From: Uloborus plumipes | Lineage: Eukaryota; Arthropoda; Arachnida; Araneae; Uloboridae | Assembly (NCBI GenBank): GCA_038373865.1 | Contig: JAXGGA010001137.1 | Coordinates: 62,001 to 126,000, forward strand | Direction: 5' to 3' | DNA length: 64,000 nt | Part shown: positions 38,301 to 52,400 of the stretch, piece after piece | Layout: every line of letters begins with the position of its first letter | Numbering within the stretch: position 1 is the first letter of the stretch | The notes under the pieces: model-generated | Told to the model about the DNA's origin: nothing | The model's input: only the letters and a program-made list of their open reading frames with translations | Database searches by the model: none | Position numbers and translations under genes: made by a program

Positions 38301-41300
38301 ATAAATGGGTTAATACTTTTCTTTCCCTAATTATTTATTTCATTTTTTTGCGCTTGAAGAATTGTTGATGATTTCTGACTTGTATTGTATTTATAATGTG
38401 TGTCAAGAAGTTTTTGGTCTGCAAAACTCATCAGCTTGATGTCACAAAAGTATCAAAAGGAAAAAGATAATCCAAGAAAGGAAGGTCAAGCTGGTAGTAT
38501 AAGCATTTAATTTCTTAAGTCCTCTGAGATTCTCTTCAAAGGAAACCCTTTTTTCATTTGTTTTTCTCATTTTCAAAAAATGCGTTTTTTTTTTCCTTTT
38601 TTTCCATTGGTACCCAAAAGCTGAATAAAAAGCATTTTTTTCTGCCAAACTAATGTAATTTTTATCTCTTATAGCTTACTACGTGTAGTCGATACTATAT
38701 CAATCAACCAAAATGGTCTTTAGGTGCAAAATCAACCCAAAATCTTAATATCCTTTAATTGTTTTGAGCAGTGTAGTTTAGAAAAAATAATTTTCGAGAG
38801 TTTCAACGAAAAATTTTGGTTCATAAAAATGTACAAGTTTTGTATTCAAATTTTATATCTAAGAGACGGTGGACGAGACTATGTAATTAAAAATCGAGTA
38901 CAAACTGGGTGGTATGTTGTAGGAAAACTATCGAATATGTGCAGATAATACGCCGCTGCGGATTACGTGCTGAAATTTTCGTTTCGACAAAAAAATCGCA
39001 ATGCGGATTATATGACGAAAAATGCTGCAGTAAGTTTACAATGACTTTAAATCGGTAAACCACCTTGGGCCACAGAAAACTAAACACATAAGTAACATTA
39101 CCTGAAATAGAAAACAATTAAAAAGGATAACACAACTTTTTTTTAATGATAACTATTCAAATAATAAATTAAGGATAATGCAGTTGTGTAAAAAATTTAC
39201 CAAAATTTAGAAACATAAACATAATTATAGGGACAAAATTTTAAAAGTTCCAAAATGTGGGCAAAGTAACATGTATTCATGGTAATACTCACCATTAAAT
39301 ACAGCTCTCCAAATGTTAAGAAGCCTGCTTCTTCTATAGTCCATCCATTTCTAATGGTTTTACAGTAAATGTCATTGTTAGATTTAATTTCGTCACTTTC
39401 ATAATCTTCTACAGAGTTTTCAGGAGAACCTTTTTCTTTATCTTGTGATAAAGGGTCAGGAGAAAGCAGTTCTTTTTTAGAATTTAGACTTAATAGCTCG
39501 CCAAGTGTCATATTATTCTCAAAAGCATTGTCTTGCTGATTAATATCCATATTACATTCATTAGGCGCAGAGTTATCCTTTTCAGATTCTTCATGTGTAC
39601 AAATAACTTCATTTTCAGGAGTAGAAAAATTAGACACTTCACAAGCATTAATTTCATTCACTTCTTTATCACCACAGTCATCTGTTGCAATTGATTTTGT
39701 AATAGTGGGATCCAACATTGAAGTTAAAATTGCAGTTATGTTGGAATCTGAAGATTCTGGAACAGACTTTGGGGGAGTTAAAACATTAATATAATTTATC
39801 TCATCAGATACACATTTAACAGAGTTCTTGTTCAATTCAACAGCCTCAGATGAACTGTTAACATCGGGGCATTCTCCACACAAATCGGGTGAAGTGTCAA
39901 CAATGTCAGACACTGCTTCACTAAAATCATTTTGCTTATTATGCAAAATTTTCTGTTTCAAGCGACATATTTTTTTAGTAGTGCTGTTGTCTTTGCAGAC
40001 AGTTTTATGAGAAAGTTTCATAAAATTTTCAAGGCACACATCAGAGCTTGAAGCTATATCCATAGCTGACAATGACAAAGGTGAAATTTTTGCAGCTCTA
40101 GACGGTTTGACCCGCAATATAAATTGATTATCACAAGTTATTTCTTCAAACGTAGAATTTGGAAGACTGGTTAAAATTTGTTCTTTCTGCAAAAAAGGAA
40201 ATCAAAATTATAAGTTTTCAGAAATGATAAGCAATAAAGGATTTATTTCATCTACTAAAAATACCATTAAAAGTAAATTTAAAAAACAAATAATACTGTC
40301 ACTAAAATTTAACATCATCACTGAAACTTGAAGACAAATCAAAAATAATGAAAAAAAGTGACATTTCAAGCATGTTTCGTAAAATTTATCATGTTTTGTT
40401 GCTCAATCTCTAAAGGATATAGAGCAAAAGGGGATCTCTTAAAATTTCAGATAAATTGTTTGTTAAAGCGAGAAAAAAACATACTTCAGAAGAAAAGAGG
40501 GAGACAGTAAAAAAAAAAATTCTTACTGCTTAACTAACAGGAAAGTTGATCCACGTTCAAGTGAGTGTAATGAACAAGTGAGAGAGAGAGGTATTGCAGG
40601 GCAATGCTTATAAAGACCAAACCAAAATGCAAATTTAACAGAAAAGAAACAAGTATTAGCCTTGCAGACTGATACTAGCCATTTAACAAAGCTTGGGGTT
40701 GCCAACCTTGGAGAAACAATTTAAAGAGTATTTTTGATGATTTTGAGAAGCATTTTGAAATTTTGCGGAGTAGTTCTGTAATTTATACAAAGTCATTACA
40801 AAATATGTCATGTCTACGTTGGTTTCTGTGCATTGATAATTATTAAAAACACAAAAATAATTTTTATTTTACTAATTATATTTACTATTATGTTTACAAA
40901 AATAATATATATGTTTTAAAGTTAATAAGAGTTATAAAACTAGGTCATATTTTGAGTACATAAGCAACTTTAATTTCTTATATTTACATGTCTGTCACAA
41001 TAAAACAACATAATATTGTTAATACATATACACTTTTCTTTCCCCTCCCTATGCACAGAACAAAGTTTTTTCTTCTTTCTACCCAAGAAAGATTGCTTGC
41101 ATTAGCAAAAATCCTGACAAAAACATCGCGCAGCAGAAGGGATGTGACGGGATATTTGTATATTTGTGTGATTGCTTGCATAAAACTCTGCTTAAATAAC
41201 AATTAGTCAGGAAATGCAGAGTAAAACAACTTATTTGCAGAGCAACGAAGTTTCATTGCTTTTGCGGAACTACTCGGCAAAATGTCGCATGGTTGGTAGC

Positions 41301-43399
41301 CATGGGAGCTTCATAAGCATCAAAAAAGAAATAAACCCAATATCAAGAATGCAGAAGGACAGCATATATGAAGGTGGAGATATCATAAGCATGAAAACAG
41401 TAAACAAGATACTTTTTTTAAATAAAATACAGTAGCCCCTCGTTATATCGCTCATTCGGATATATCGCTCTTTTCTTTTGTCTCCCCAAAAAAAAAAACT
41501 TTTCGTTCGAAACTATTTTTGAGAAAATATGTAAGGTTCTCAGAAAAGGTCTCTTTCTCATTTATTTTGTCATCAATGAACAAAACGAAGGTTCTTCTAT
41601 TCTTCTGAATTCGCTGAAAAGAATCAGCAAATTCCTGTCACCCAAAACATCCTGACAAACGACTTTGGATTCTTATTTCACCAAAACGATAGGTTAATTT
41701 TATGTCTGTATACGTATTTTTTAAGACCTGCACATTGTAACAGCAACTGCTGTAAGTTAGATTTTTTTCTTACTTTTGACTGAAAAAATAATCTAATGTT
41801 CGATTAAACGAATTTTTATGTATGTGCACGCATAATTTACTTGCATGCTGGACAGAAAACGATTTTTAATGACCTCGGTTATATCGCGCTTTCGGATATA
41901 TCGCGCTTTTTTCTTGTCCCCCGAAAAGCGGGATATAACGAGGGGTTACTGTAATTTTAAATTGCATTTCCAATTTAATATACTACTATTAATTTAATAT
42001 ATTATACATATATTCCTTTATAATAGTCAATATTAATAACTACTAGAATCAATACATAAACTTGGAGTCAAATTAAGTGATTATTCAAGCAATTTTTGGC
42101 AAATTTTATCATATTTTGCAGCTCAATCCCGAAAGAGTTAAGAGATTTTTTTTTTCCAAAAATTTCAACTAAATTACATTTTAAAGTGGGAGAAAAATAC
42201 TTAAGCAGAAAAGAAGGAGAAAGCTTAAAAATTCTTCTTACAGTTAAGCTAACAGAAAAGCTGATCCACTTTCAAGTGAGTGTAATAAACAAGTAAGAGA
42301 GAAAGATCATTTTTCAAATTCCAACAAAATGAAGCTCTCAAACAAGGATTAGCCACAACCACTCACTTTGGAAGTTTCTGAATCATTTTCAAAATACAAT
42401 TGCCTCTAATGAAGAAACTAACGAACTGTTCTGTAGAATGAAGAACTCAATGCATGATGAAGAATTGATTAGATAAGAGATTTAACATCATTACTCAATA
42501 GTAATTAAACATATATTTTCTATAGGTACATAATGAACAATTCACTACATAAAGGACAAGTGATGGGAAAAAAATATTATAAATTCTTAAATTTTATAAT
42601 TTTTACGAGCTTAAAACTAATAAAAAAAAATTAAAATACGAAAAATAAAGTACAAAATACATTAAGGGCGAAAAATACAGTGATGTCTTATTTTCAGTGT
42701 AAAAGAGAACTTTCAAGTATTTCTCACAGAAAAAAAAAATCAAAGAAATGGAACAAAATAAAATGCAATACATATATTTATACAAATACCCTCTTCAATG
42801 TATAAGATCGCCATCTTCTTTGTAAGTATTCTATCACAGGTTTTAAGCGTTTTTGTAGACACACTTTCGTGCGCACTCTAGGATTTTGGGATAAATTTTG
42901 TACTTGAAGCCAGGCAGCATTGTTATGAGGCCTAAATTCAACCACAACATCTTTAGGAAGTTTTTCAACTTCAGGCTCTTTGCTATCTGCGGGATGAAAA
43001 ATCATTAGTTTGCTGAAAACCTGTGTTTACTAGCAATAATTGTTGTAAATTTTACTTTCTGTAACATGTACAGAGTAATGGTTGTTTCCTAACATAAAAA
43101 TACAAAACAATAAATACGTTCAATGCTGAAATTTCTCCAATCAAAAATGTACTGTGGCAAATAATCCAACAATGATGAGTGTTGGCATATCAAAAAGTAA
43201 CTAAAGAATAGCATTTTAGATTTAAAAAATGATTTTAAAATGCAATTTTTTTATTGTTAAAAATTAAAAATAGCATTTTAAAGAAAAAAAAAGATTTTAC
43301 AATGAAAATTAGATCGACATGAAACAGAAGCAAGACCAATTCACACTAATTTTTCTTTGGTACTATATTCCAGGAAATTCAAAAGTACCCCTATTTTTA

Positions 43400-43431
<32 letters not shown>

Positions 43432-46400
43432 TATTTATTCTATTTTTATTTTTTATTATTATTATTTTTTTTTCCATATGAGTTTTGCATGATGCACTTA
43501 AAGAAAAACAAGTATATTCAGCAATAAGCATTTTATTAAATTTCACACAATGACATTCACAATTTAAAATGATAATGTAATTCAACTTACATAGTATAGC
43601 AACAAAGCAAAAAGGAATAAAATCAGAATTAAGTAAAATTACTTCATAGAAACTTACCAGTAACATTATTAATTTTTTTTAAGGCTCGGCAAACAGGAGT
43701 TTTTATTCTTAGCTTCTTTCCTTTATGCTTAACTGTTGTCACACTAGACAGGAAAAAAGATGAAATTTAAAGGTAAATTTCTTTCATGAAAATTTAAAAA
43801 TAAAATTTAAAAAGATGCAATCTTGGATCTCTGAGTCAAACTTCATTCACTTCAAGCATTTCACTCATTCACGAAAATAAATGATGATCAGCTTATAACT
43901 GGCAACTTTTTTTAAAGTTAAAATGTGAAGATACATGTTTAAAATTAGAAGAAACGGGAAAGTATTTTTAATAAATCAGAAAATATTTTGAAACAATCAG
44001 AAAATACTTTTATACACTTGTAGTGATTATAAAAATTATACATTTGACTTATTGTAAGTAACATGATATACAGAATTACAGAACTGCAAATTTCAGAAGA
44101 TTATAAACAAAATGTTTCAAAGCTAAGAAAATATATTAGGGCAGGGGTTCCCAAACTTTTCCAATTTCCAGTAACCTTTAAAGAATTAGAACTTTCTCAT
44201 GGCACCCTCATCTATCTTTATCTCACACACACACAATAAATTTGTAATACTTCGAAACTAGCAGGACCCAAGAAAACATAGTTCATATAGTGCATAAAAC
44301 GGAAAGGAATATTAAGAGCTTCACAGCTGATATTCATATGACACATTATTGGAATAATTAAGTTCTATTGTTGTTGCCAATCCTTCAGATCAAGCGAGGT
44401 CTAGTACCAAAAGTGGTCGTGAATATAGGTCTTTCCGAGCTAGTCCCAAACAATTGAGGATATATATGGGGGGAAGCTGGAACTAGTTTGCACTTTGTGC
44501 AATATTTTTTTTGGCTGGATTCAAAAGTCATACATTTTGGATGTCCAGTAATCAATCTAGAAATAGTTGTTTGATTTTGTCTGTCCTCTATGTAAACTCT
44601 AAAAAATCTTAAAGGGCTCTGAAGCCCAAAAGGGCTTAACCTGTAGTTAATTAAATTCTTGAAATTTTAAATTGAAATTGATTTTTTTTTTTTTTTGGAT
44701 TTTAAGCAGTCAAATTTTGCTGATCAATTGGCGGAAAATATATGCTTTAAATAAAATTACTTTAAGTATGCCTTGAACAAGAGACTACGATGAATAAATT
44801 TATACAGAATGAATAAATAATTTTCTGAAAATATAAGTATAACATTTAGTACGTAAGTGCACTGAGAAAAGACAAAACAAATAATTGAAAAAAATGAAAT
44901 ATTAAAAGAATAGTTTTTCTTTCATAAATTAATTTCTTATTTTGAATAAATATGCACATATAGACAATGTTGCAATATTTCTCTTGCATTGATAATTTTC
45001 TCTTTGCATAGGGCTTTTAGATAACCTCTAGTTCTTACAAAGGATAAAGTTCTTGACTTAAATTGTTACTAAAATTGAAATGGAATATTCGTAAACGGAA
45101 TTATCAGTAGTTGCCCTATCTATCTTAATAGTAAAGGTTTTTGAAAATTACCATCTATGTCTAACGGTCGATATGTTTTTAGTACACAAAGAAAAAGCGG
45201 GATATATCTAATTGAGAAATATAACGTGGGGATACTGTATGTGCAAATACGTAGTATATCTAAAAATGATCAATGTTTTGAAACATAGATGTTTTTTGAA
45301 CGATGTATCAATATTATCCTTGTCTTTCATTTCCAACATCGATGTTTTGTCATCCATGTCGCAGACCTAATTAGAAGTATAATTCGGCTGCCTACGCATT
45401 TTTATCCACTGTTCTGTGATTTTCTATGAGATATTTTCATTGAAAAATTAGAATTTTAAATATGTCCGTCGCCCCCAACTTACCATCATATTTATATACT
45501 CAGTTTTTTTTATTTGAACTATAACAGGGGTGGGATACGATTATGTTTTGGAGCGGAAAAATAATTATTTTGGAGCGTACTGGAGCAAAAAAAAAAAGTC
45601 TCAGAGCAGGCTGAAGCAGGAAAATTAAAATTTTGGCGCAACTGAAGCGAAAAAAAAAAAAAAAAATACCATTTTGCTGCAAGATTCAGAAAAATAAAAA
45701 CTAAATTTGGAGCAAAGGTGGCAAAAAAAAGTGCAAGCTGAAGCAAAATGGTTATGAATCTGGAGAGAAATTAATTTAAACCAGTGTTGGTTTTTTATGG
45801 GGCAAAAAATTTCTTCTGCTTTCAGCCTTTCACAGTGGCAAAAATTGGTCAGAATCAGCACAAGAATGGTGAAAACAGTAAAAACCAAAATGTGTAGAGC
45901 TAAATGCAGTTTATTTGAAATGGGATCACAACATTAAATGAAATTATGTTTTCTTTTTAAAAAAATAAATTTTTAAAAAATGACACAAATCTCCTCCCAA
46001 GCACTACTTCTATTTCATATCTTTTTGAAAAAACCGTACTCCTTCAACATGGCTGAAAAAATGTAATAAACATGTTCACTTTAATTACCTGTAAATAAGA
46101 CAATGGTTGGGTAGTCAAAAAAAGAAATCGAATTCAGAAGTAATTGGTGAAAAGCTGGAATTTTTTTTAATCTATTCCTTATGGGTCTGTAATGAATATC
46201 CCAAGTTTTCCCCCTCTTACTAAGTGAGCTTACGCCACAGCGTCCAAAATAGTGCAAAAAAACACCTATTTTTTCATTAATTCCACAATATCTTAAAAAG
46301 TACTTGTAAAAACGCCATATATACATAAAGTAAATTTGTAGAACATAAAATTTTGAACAAAATGAGTACTTACAACATATACTTTTGTTAAATATTACGC

Positions 46401-49400
46401 TCACAGCTTAATTTCAAAGTTCGGCATAAAATCGCCAATCGCGCGTTTCAACCCTTTCCCGCTCATACAATAGCTTTCCCACTCCCACTGTCCCTCCCCG
46501 AACTCCCCCGGGAATAGAAGACCGTAGTGCTAAAAACTTAGTGGTGTTTTTCGCCTGTGAAACTAGCTACACAGCTATTTGATCACCAAGTTGACATACT
46601 ACTGCTACTGAAAACAATTATCACAATCATCGCAATGTAACTAAAAAAATAAAAAATAATCCAATCTTTATGCAGAACTTAATTTATTTTTTAAGGGAAA
46701 ACGCAAAAGCACTTGCATTTTATTTCACAAGAATTATTAACTGGAGAAGATGATTGACTTTAAGTGACTCAATTTGAAATAGAAAATTATATTCAAACTT
46801 TCTAAAAAATCTGGTTTGCTTTTCTTGAAAGTAAATCACTATTTTTTTTTTAATTTCAACAATTTATATAATACTTAATGTATGATATTAAATGTTCTAC
46901 AAAATGCTCTGAGACATAGTATTATATGAGATGCAGTTAAAGTCCGAGCATAAAGTGTCACAAATTCAATGTTTTAATGTCATGCATTGAAAAAAAAGAT
47001 TAGTATTAAATTTTAAAATATTGCATCATTACAACAAGAAATACAAATTGCAATGATCTTGACTTCAAATAAGTTATTATATTCCTATTTACAGAGTAAA
47101 ATAGCTAGTATAGAAATGTACAAAAAGTAAACACACGTAGAAAATGGAAGTAATTGTCCAAACATCACTGAAAAGCTTTAAAAAATCACACAGAAACCGA
47201 ACTAAGAAATTCGTAAAAATTGCTGTAACAGCAAAAAGTGCAAGAATCGTTACTAAGAGTATATGCATAATAAAGTATCAGTCGATTTTAACTCATACAA
47301 TTTTTCTCTTTCGATCAGCGGTATTCATTACAAAATGATTATCTTTTTAATAAACGATATGTGAAAAATGAAAATGCAGACTTTTTTAAATGAGCATTCA
47401 ACTTTTGCATTTCAGTAAATGCGAAAAGAAACATTAAACAAATTTACAATACAGTAAAGAATAACTTGAAAAGTACTTGTCATGCTATAATAAAAAATAT
47501 GTGCAGTTGCGATAGCTTTAAGTAGAAAGAGCAATATCACATATTTAAATTAGCTCTTATTTACTTATGTTTAATAGAGAATGACCTCAGGTATAAAACT
47601 TTCAAACAATTTTGTACACGTGGGTCACCTGAAATGATACGCCGAGCAATGCTGAAATATTGGAAAACATGTGAAATTATAATAATGTTGAGATGGTGAT
47701 ACGAAACAATAACATTAATTTTCTCATTTAATTTGACATATTTTATAAGTCAAATAAATGGTTAAATTATTCACTTATTTTTTTTTTATGAATGCTGAAA
47801 CTGTGTTGCATATTTCAAATTCACTTGCTAATTGTCACTTACTCTCTTAAATCTGAAAATTTAAGCTACAAGGAACATGATGCTAAGAAATACCTCCCTC
47901 TACTGGCATTTCAACGATCTTAATAACGCAAAAGGGCTAAAGAGGCTATAACCACTTATAAAGCTGTATAAAGCATCTTTAGTAAAATGTTATATTTGTT
48001 TTTTTTTCCTGAGGCTGAAGTGATTCTTGATGAACTAGGGAAGAACCCTCTCTGAGTTAAAGGGAAGAAGTTCTTGGAACGTCATAAGCTCATAAGCCTG
48101 TGTTTTATACGAGATGCACTTGGTCCCTGCCGCGAGCTAAAAATGAAATTGATTACCGGAAGTGGCCGACCTATTTCAATATTTCCATTTCTAAGAAAAA
48201 ATGATAATTCACTTGACAAACTTTTCACATCAGATTTTCTACGGTCTCAACGTTAACGGTCAAGTCCGCTGTTAATTTAGGATTTGTTACTGATTATTCA
48301 CTACAATATTTTGAATTATATATTGCAGTTTCAAACTTCATTAGGATTTTATTTCTTACTTGCATATTTTACTCATCTTTTGAGACCAAATTGAATTATA
48401 TCTTCAGTTTCTTTTAATTTGATCTCAGACGCAAGAATCTTTATTAAATTTATTTAGTGAAAATGGGTGTTATGGAAGAAAGGGAGGGAGGGAAGGCTTG
48501 AAACTGTTTAGTTGAGAGCGTGGTGGGAAAGGTATTGTAGGAGCGGGAAAGGGTTGAAACGCATGTTTTCAATACTTGCATGTCCTTAAAACATTGAACT
48601 TGTGACATTTTGTGCTTAGATTTCTTAACTGCATCTCATATATTACTAGCTGACCCGGCGAACTCTGTTCCGCCTTAAAGGCAATAAATAAGAAAATTTT
48701 TGAATTTATTAAGTTTTTTATTATTAGAAAACACAAAAAAAATTAAGTACCTGCATTAAACATTCATTATTGTTTCTGTATTTTAGTACATAGGTTGCTC
48801 TTCACTAAAGTACCTTGTGATGCACAACATTTTTTGTTTTATTATCAGGTGCAAAAAGAAACAACGCAGATGGTCTTCCGACCTGTAAACATGCCACATA
48901 TAATTGACAATGGGAAAAACAGTGATGTTATAGATTCAAACCACAAAATTTCAAGGATTGACCTTGTGATTTGTTAAAGGTCATGACAAACGCAAGACGG
49001 ATCGAAAATTGAAGTCTTTTAAATTCAAACGGCATATCGGTTGGGATCATCGGGATCCTAGGAATGAGCAATCGTTTCTGACAGCTTATCACATATAAAT
49101 TTCAAGGGAAGTAATGCGTTTGTTTATAATTTATTTCACGAAAAAGTCAAATAATACTCAACGCACCGCTAACTTACAACCTGTTTACTGCGTTCCGGAA
49201 CCTGCCAGAACGTGTGTTTTATGTCGCTCAACCATGGAGGTGTGAAAAAAGGCTTAGTAAAGAGGCTTAGTCAATAAGACAGTTTTTCTATTTATGTAAC
49301 TGACACATATAAATTATAGCCTATGTTCGTCTCCTGGAAGCTACCTACCCACCAATTTTTAGCCATATCGGTACAGCCGTTCTTGAGTTATAAATAGTGT

Positions 49401-52400
49401 AACTAACAGGACTTTCTTTTATATATATAGACTATGTCTCAGAGTATTCAGTAGAACATTTAATATTATACATTAAGTATTCCATAAATTGTTGAAATTT
49501 AAAACAAAATAGTGATTTACTTTCAAGAAAAGCAAACCAAATTTTTAAAAATTTTGCACATAATTTTCTAATTCAAATTGAGTCACTTAAAGTCAATCAT
49601 TTTCTCCAGTTAATACCTCTTGTGAAATAAAATTTAACTGTTTTTGCAGTTTCCTATAAAAAATAAATTAAGTTCTGTTAAAGATTGGATTATTTTTTAT
49701 TTTTTAGTTACATTGTGATGAATTGTGATAAATTGTTTTCAGTAGCATGTAGTATGTCAACTTGGTGATCATATAGCTGTGTAGCTAGTTCCACAGGGCG
49801 AAAAACATCACTAAGTTTTTAGCACTACGGTCTTCTATTCCCTGGGGAGTTTGTTGAGGGACAGTGGGAGTGGGAAAGGTATTATCGGGAATTGTATTAG
49901 CGGGAAATTGTATTAGCGGGAAAGGGTTGAAAAGCGTGATTGGCGATTTTATGCCGAAATTTGAAATTAAGCTGTGAGTGTAACATTTAACAAAAGTGCA
50001 TATTGTAGGTACTCATTTTGTTCAAAATTTTATGTTCTACTAATTTATTTTATGCATGCATTGGCTTTTTAAGAGTACTTTTCGAGATGTTGTGGAATTA
50101 ATGACAAAACAGGGGTTTTTTTTTTTTTTTGCACTATTTTGGACGCTGTGGCGAAAGCTCACTTAGTAGGAGGGGGAAAACTTGGGATATTCATTACAGA
50201 CCCATAAGGAACAGATTAAAAAAACTTCCAGCTTTCTATCAATTACTTCCGAATTCGATTTTTTTTTTTGACTACCCAACCACCGTCTTATTTACAGGTA
50301 ATTAAAGTGAACATGTTTATTACATTTTTTTCAGCCATGTTGAAGGAGTACGGTGGTTTCAAAAAGATATGAAATAGAAGTAGTGCTTGGGAGGAGATTT
50401 GTGTCATTTTTTAAAAATTTATTTTTTTAAAAAGAAAACATAATTTCATTTAATGTTGTGATCCCATTTCAAATAAACTGCATTTAGCTCATAACCACTT
50501 TGCTTCAGCTTGAACTTTTTTTTTGCCACCTTTGCTCCAAATTTAAATTTTAATTTTCTAAATCTCGCAGAAAAATCGGATCTTTTTTTTTTTTTTTTTT
50601 TTGCTTCAGTTGCGCCAAAATTTTAATTTGCCTGTTCTAAGACTTTTTTTTTGCTCCAGTACGCTCCAAAATAATTATTTTTCCGCTCCAAAACATAATC
50701 GTATCCCACCCCTGTTATAGTTCAAATAAAAAAAACCTATGCATGTATGGCTTTTTTAGGAGTACTTTTCGAGATGTTGTGGAATTAATGACAAAACAGG
50801 TGTTTTTTTGCACTATTTTGGACGTTATGGCGAAAGCTCACTTATAGTCTGTAGGACAAAGGCACAAAAGAAGCTTAGAAACAGGATGATATTTTTCTGA
50901 ATCCTTAGATTGTACAGATGAAAAAAACACAATGTCCCCAAAAAAATACTGTCGCATTAATTTTTTACAGACCATTAAAAATACATGACAAAATAGGCGA
51001 AAATGAAATTCTAGAAGTGGAAAATTACGTTAAATATCATAAGAATGTGTCTGTCTCTATCTATATATTTATATATACATATAGATGGATAGATAGATAC
51101 TGTTTGATACTCTTTTCGGCGACCTTCCTTGAATTTGCGCATTAGGGTGTCCCGAAAAAATCTAATTTCTACAAAGCACTTAGCCTTAGTGCGGAAAATT
51201 TGTGCCTCCTCAACACTAATTACAGGGCAAAATTTCTTGACTCTGAGTTAATGCCTTCTGCTCTGGTAAAAGGCTTGAAGTTTAGAGATTTTTGGAAAAA
51301 AAATCGAAAACAGAGAAAATTTACAAAATATTTTAAAATCCACAGAATGTTAAGCCTTAGTGCTGAAAATTTGTGACTTCCTAACACTAATCACTGAAAA
51401 AAAATTCGGGACTCTGAGGGATACTTTCTGCTATGGCAAGAGGCTTGAATTTTAGAAATTTTTAGAAAATCAAAAAAAGAGAAAATTTACAAAATATTTC
51501 AAATTTCACCAAATGTTAAAAATTAGTGCAAAAAATTTGTATTTCCTATCACAAACTAATACGTAAAATTTTAAGTCTGTGAGCTAATTACTTATGCTCT
51601 GAAAAAAGGCCTGAAATTAGAGCATTTCGTAAAAAAATTCTTAAATGCGAGTTACACATAACAAAGCTGCTACATACCTAATCCGCTACAATATTTCGAA
51701 TTTTTATCGCCTGAATAACAACATCAGACTACCTCTTGAACTGAAATGGGCTCCTCTTCTTTGTTTATATGGTTAAGTCTATAAGGAAGTCAAGTGTTTT
51801 AAATATTGGTTGGAAGTCGTATGGAGTGTTTTTCGCATTACTGCAATATGTCTAAATCGAAACGCTAAATTTTTTTCCCCAAAGATATTTCTAAATGGAC
51901 AATTTTTGGGTATGCTAAAGACTTTGACTGCACGCTTCTAACCTATGAAGATGTTATAAAATGTTGTATGTACGAGAGACGAATATTTTCTTCAGAGATG
52001 GCTAGTAATAAGGAACCTAGCTTCTCGATTATTACTGATCGTGTAGCAAGAAAGATGGTGAAAATGTGACTATCAGAGAGCTCAGTATTTATAGAATCTT
52101 AAAGGCTAGAGAATGTGGATCTGTTGTGAAGACTGTGTGGGCATATTTATTCCATATCCTGAAGCTTAGCTTTGAAGCTGCAGATTATGTTAGTTTAATA
52201 GACTGGAACAATTGCAAAATAACGCCTCCACCAGTTCTCCGCAATGTTCCTTCAGACGATCTTCGAAATATGTTGGTTGTTGGAGTTTCCTGTGAAAAAT
52301 GGAAGATTATTTAATTCCCTTGCCCCACACAGGCCCTTGAACGCATCTTGAAAATAGTTTCGAAGGCATTAAATCAAGTCTGTGGCCAAGAGAAAAGAGA

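Noticed and set aside
47144..47338. 64-codon basic ORF with possible Cys-rich reading in another frame (RKNCCNSKKCKNRY)
   Set aside because: Suggestive of a CXC-type finger, but too short and interrupted to claim.
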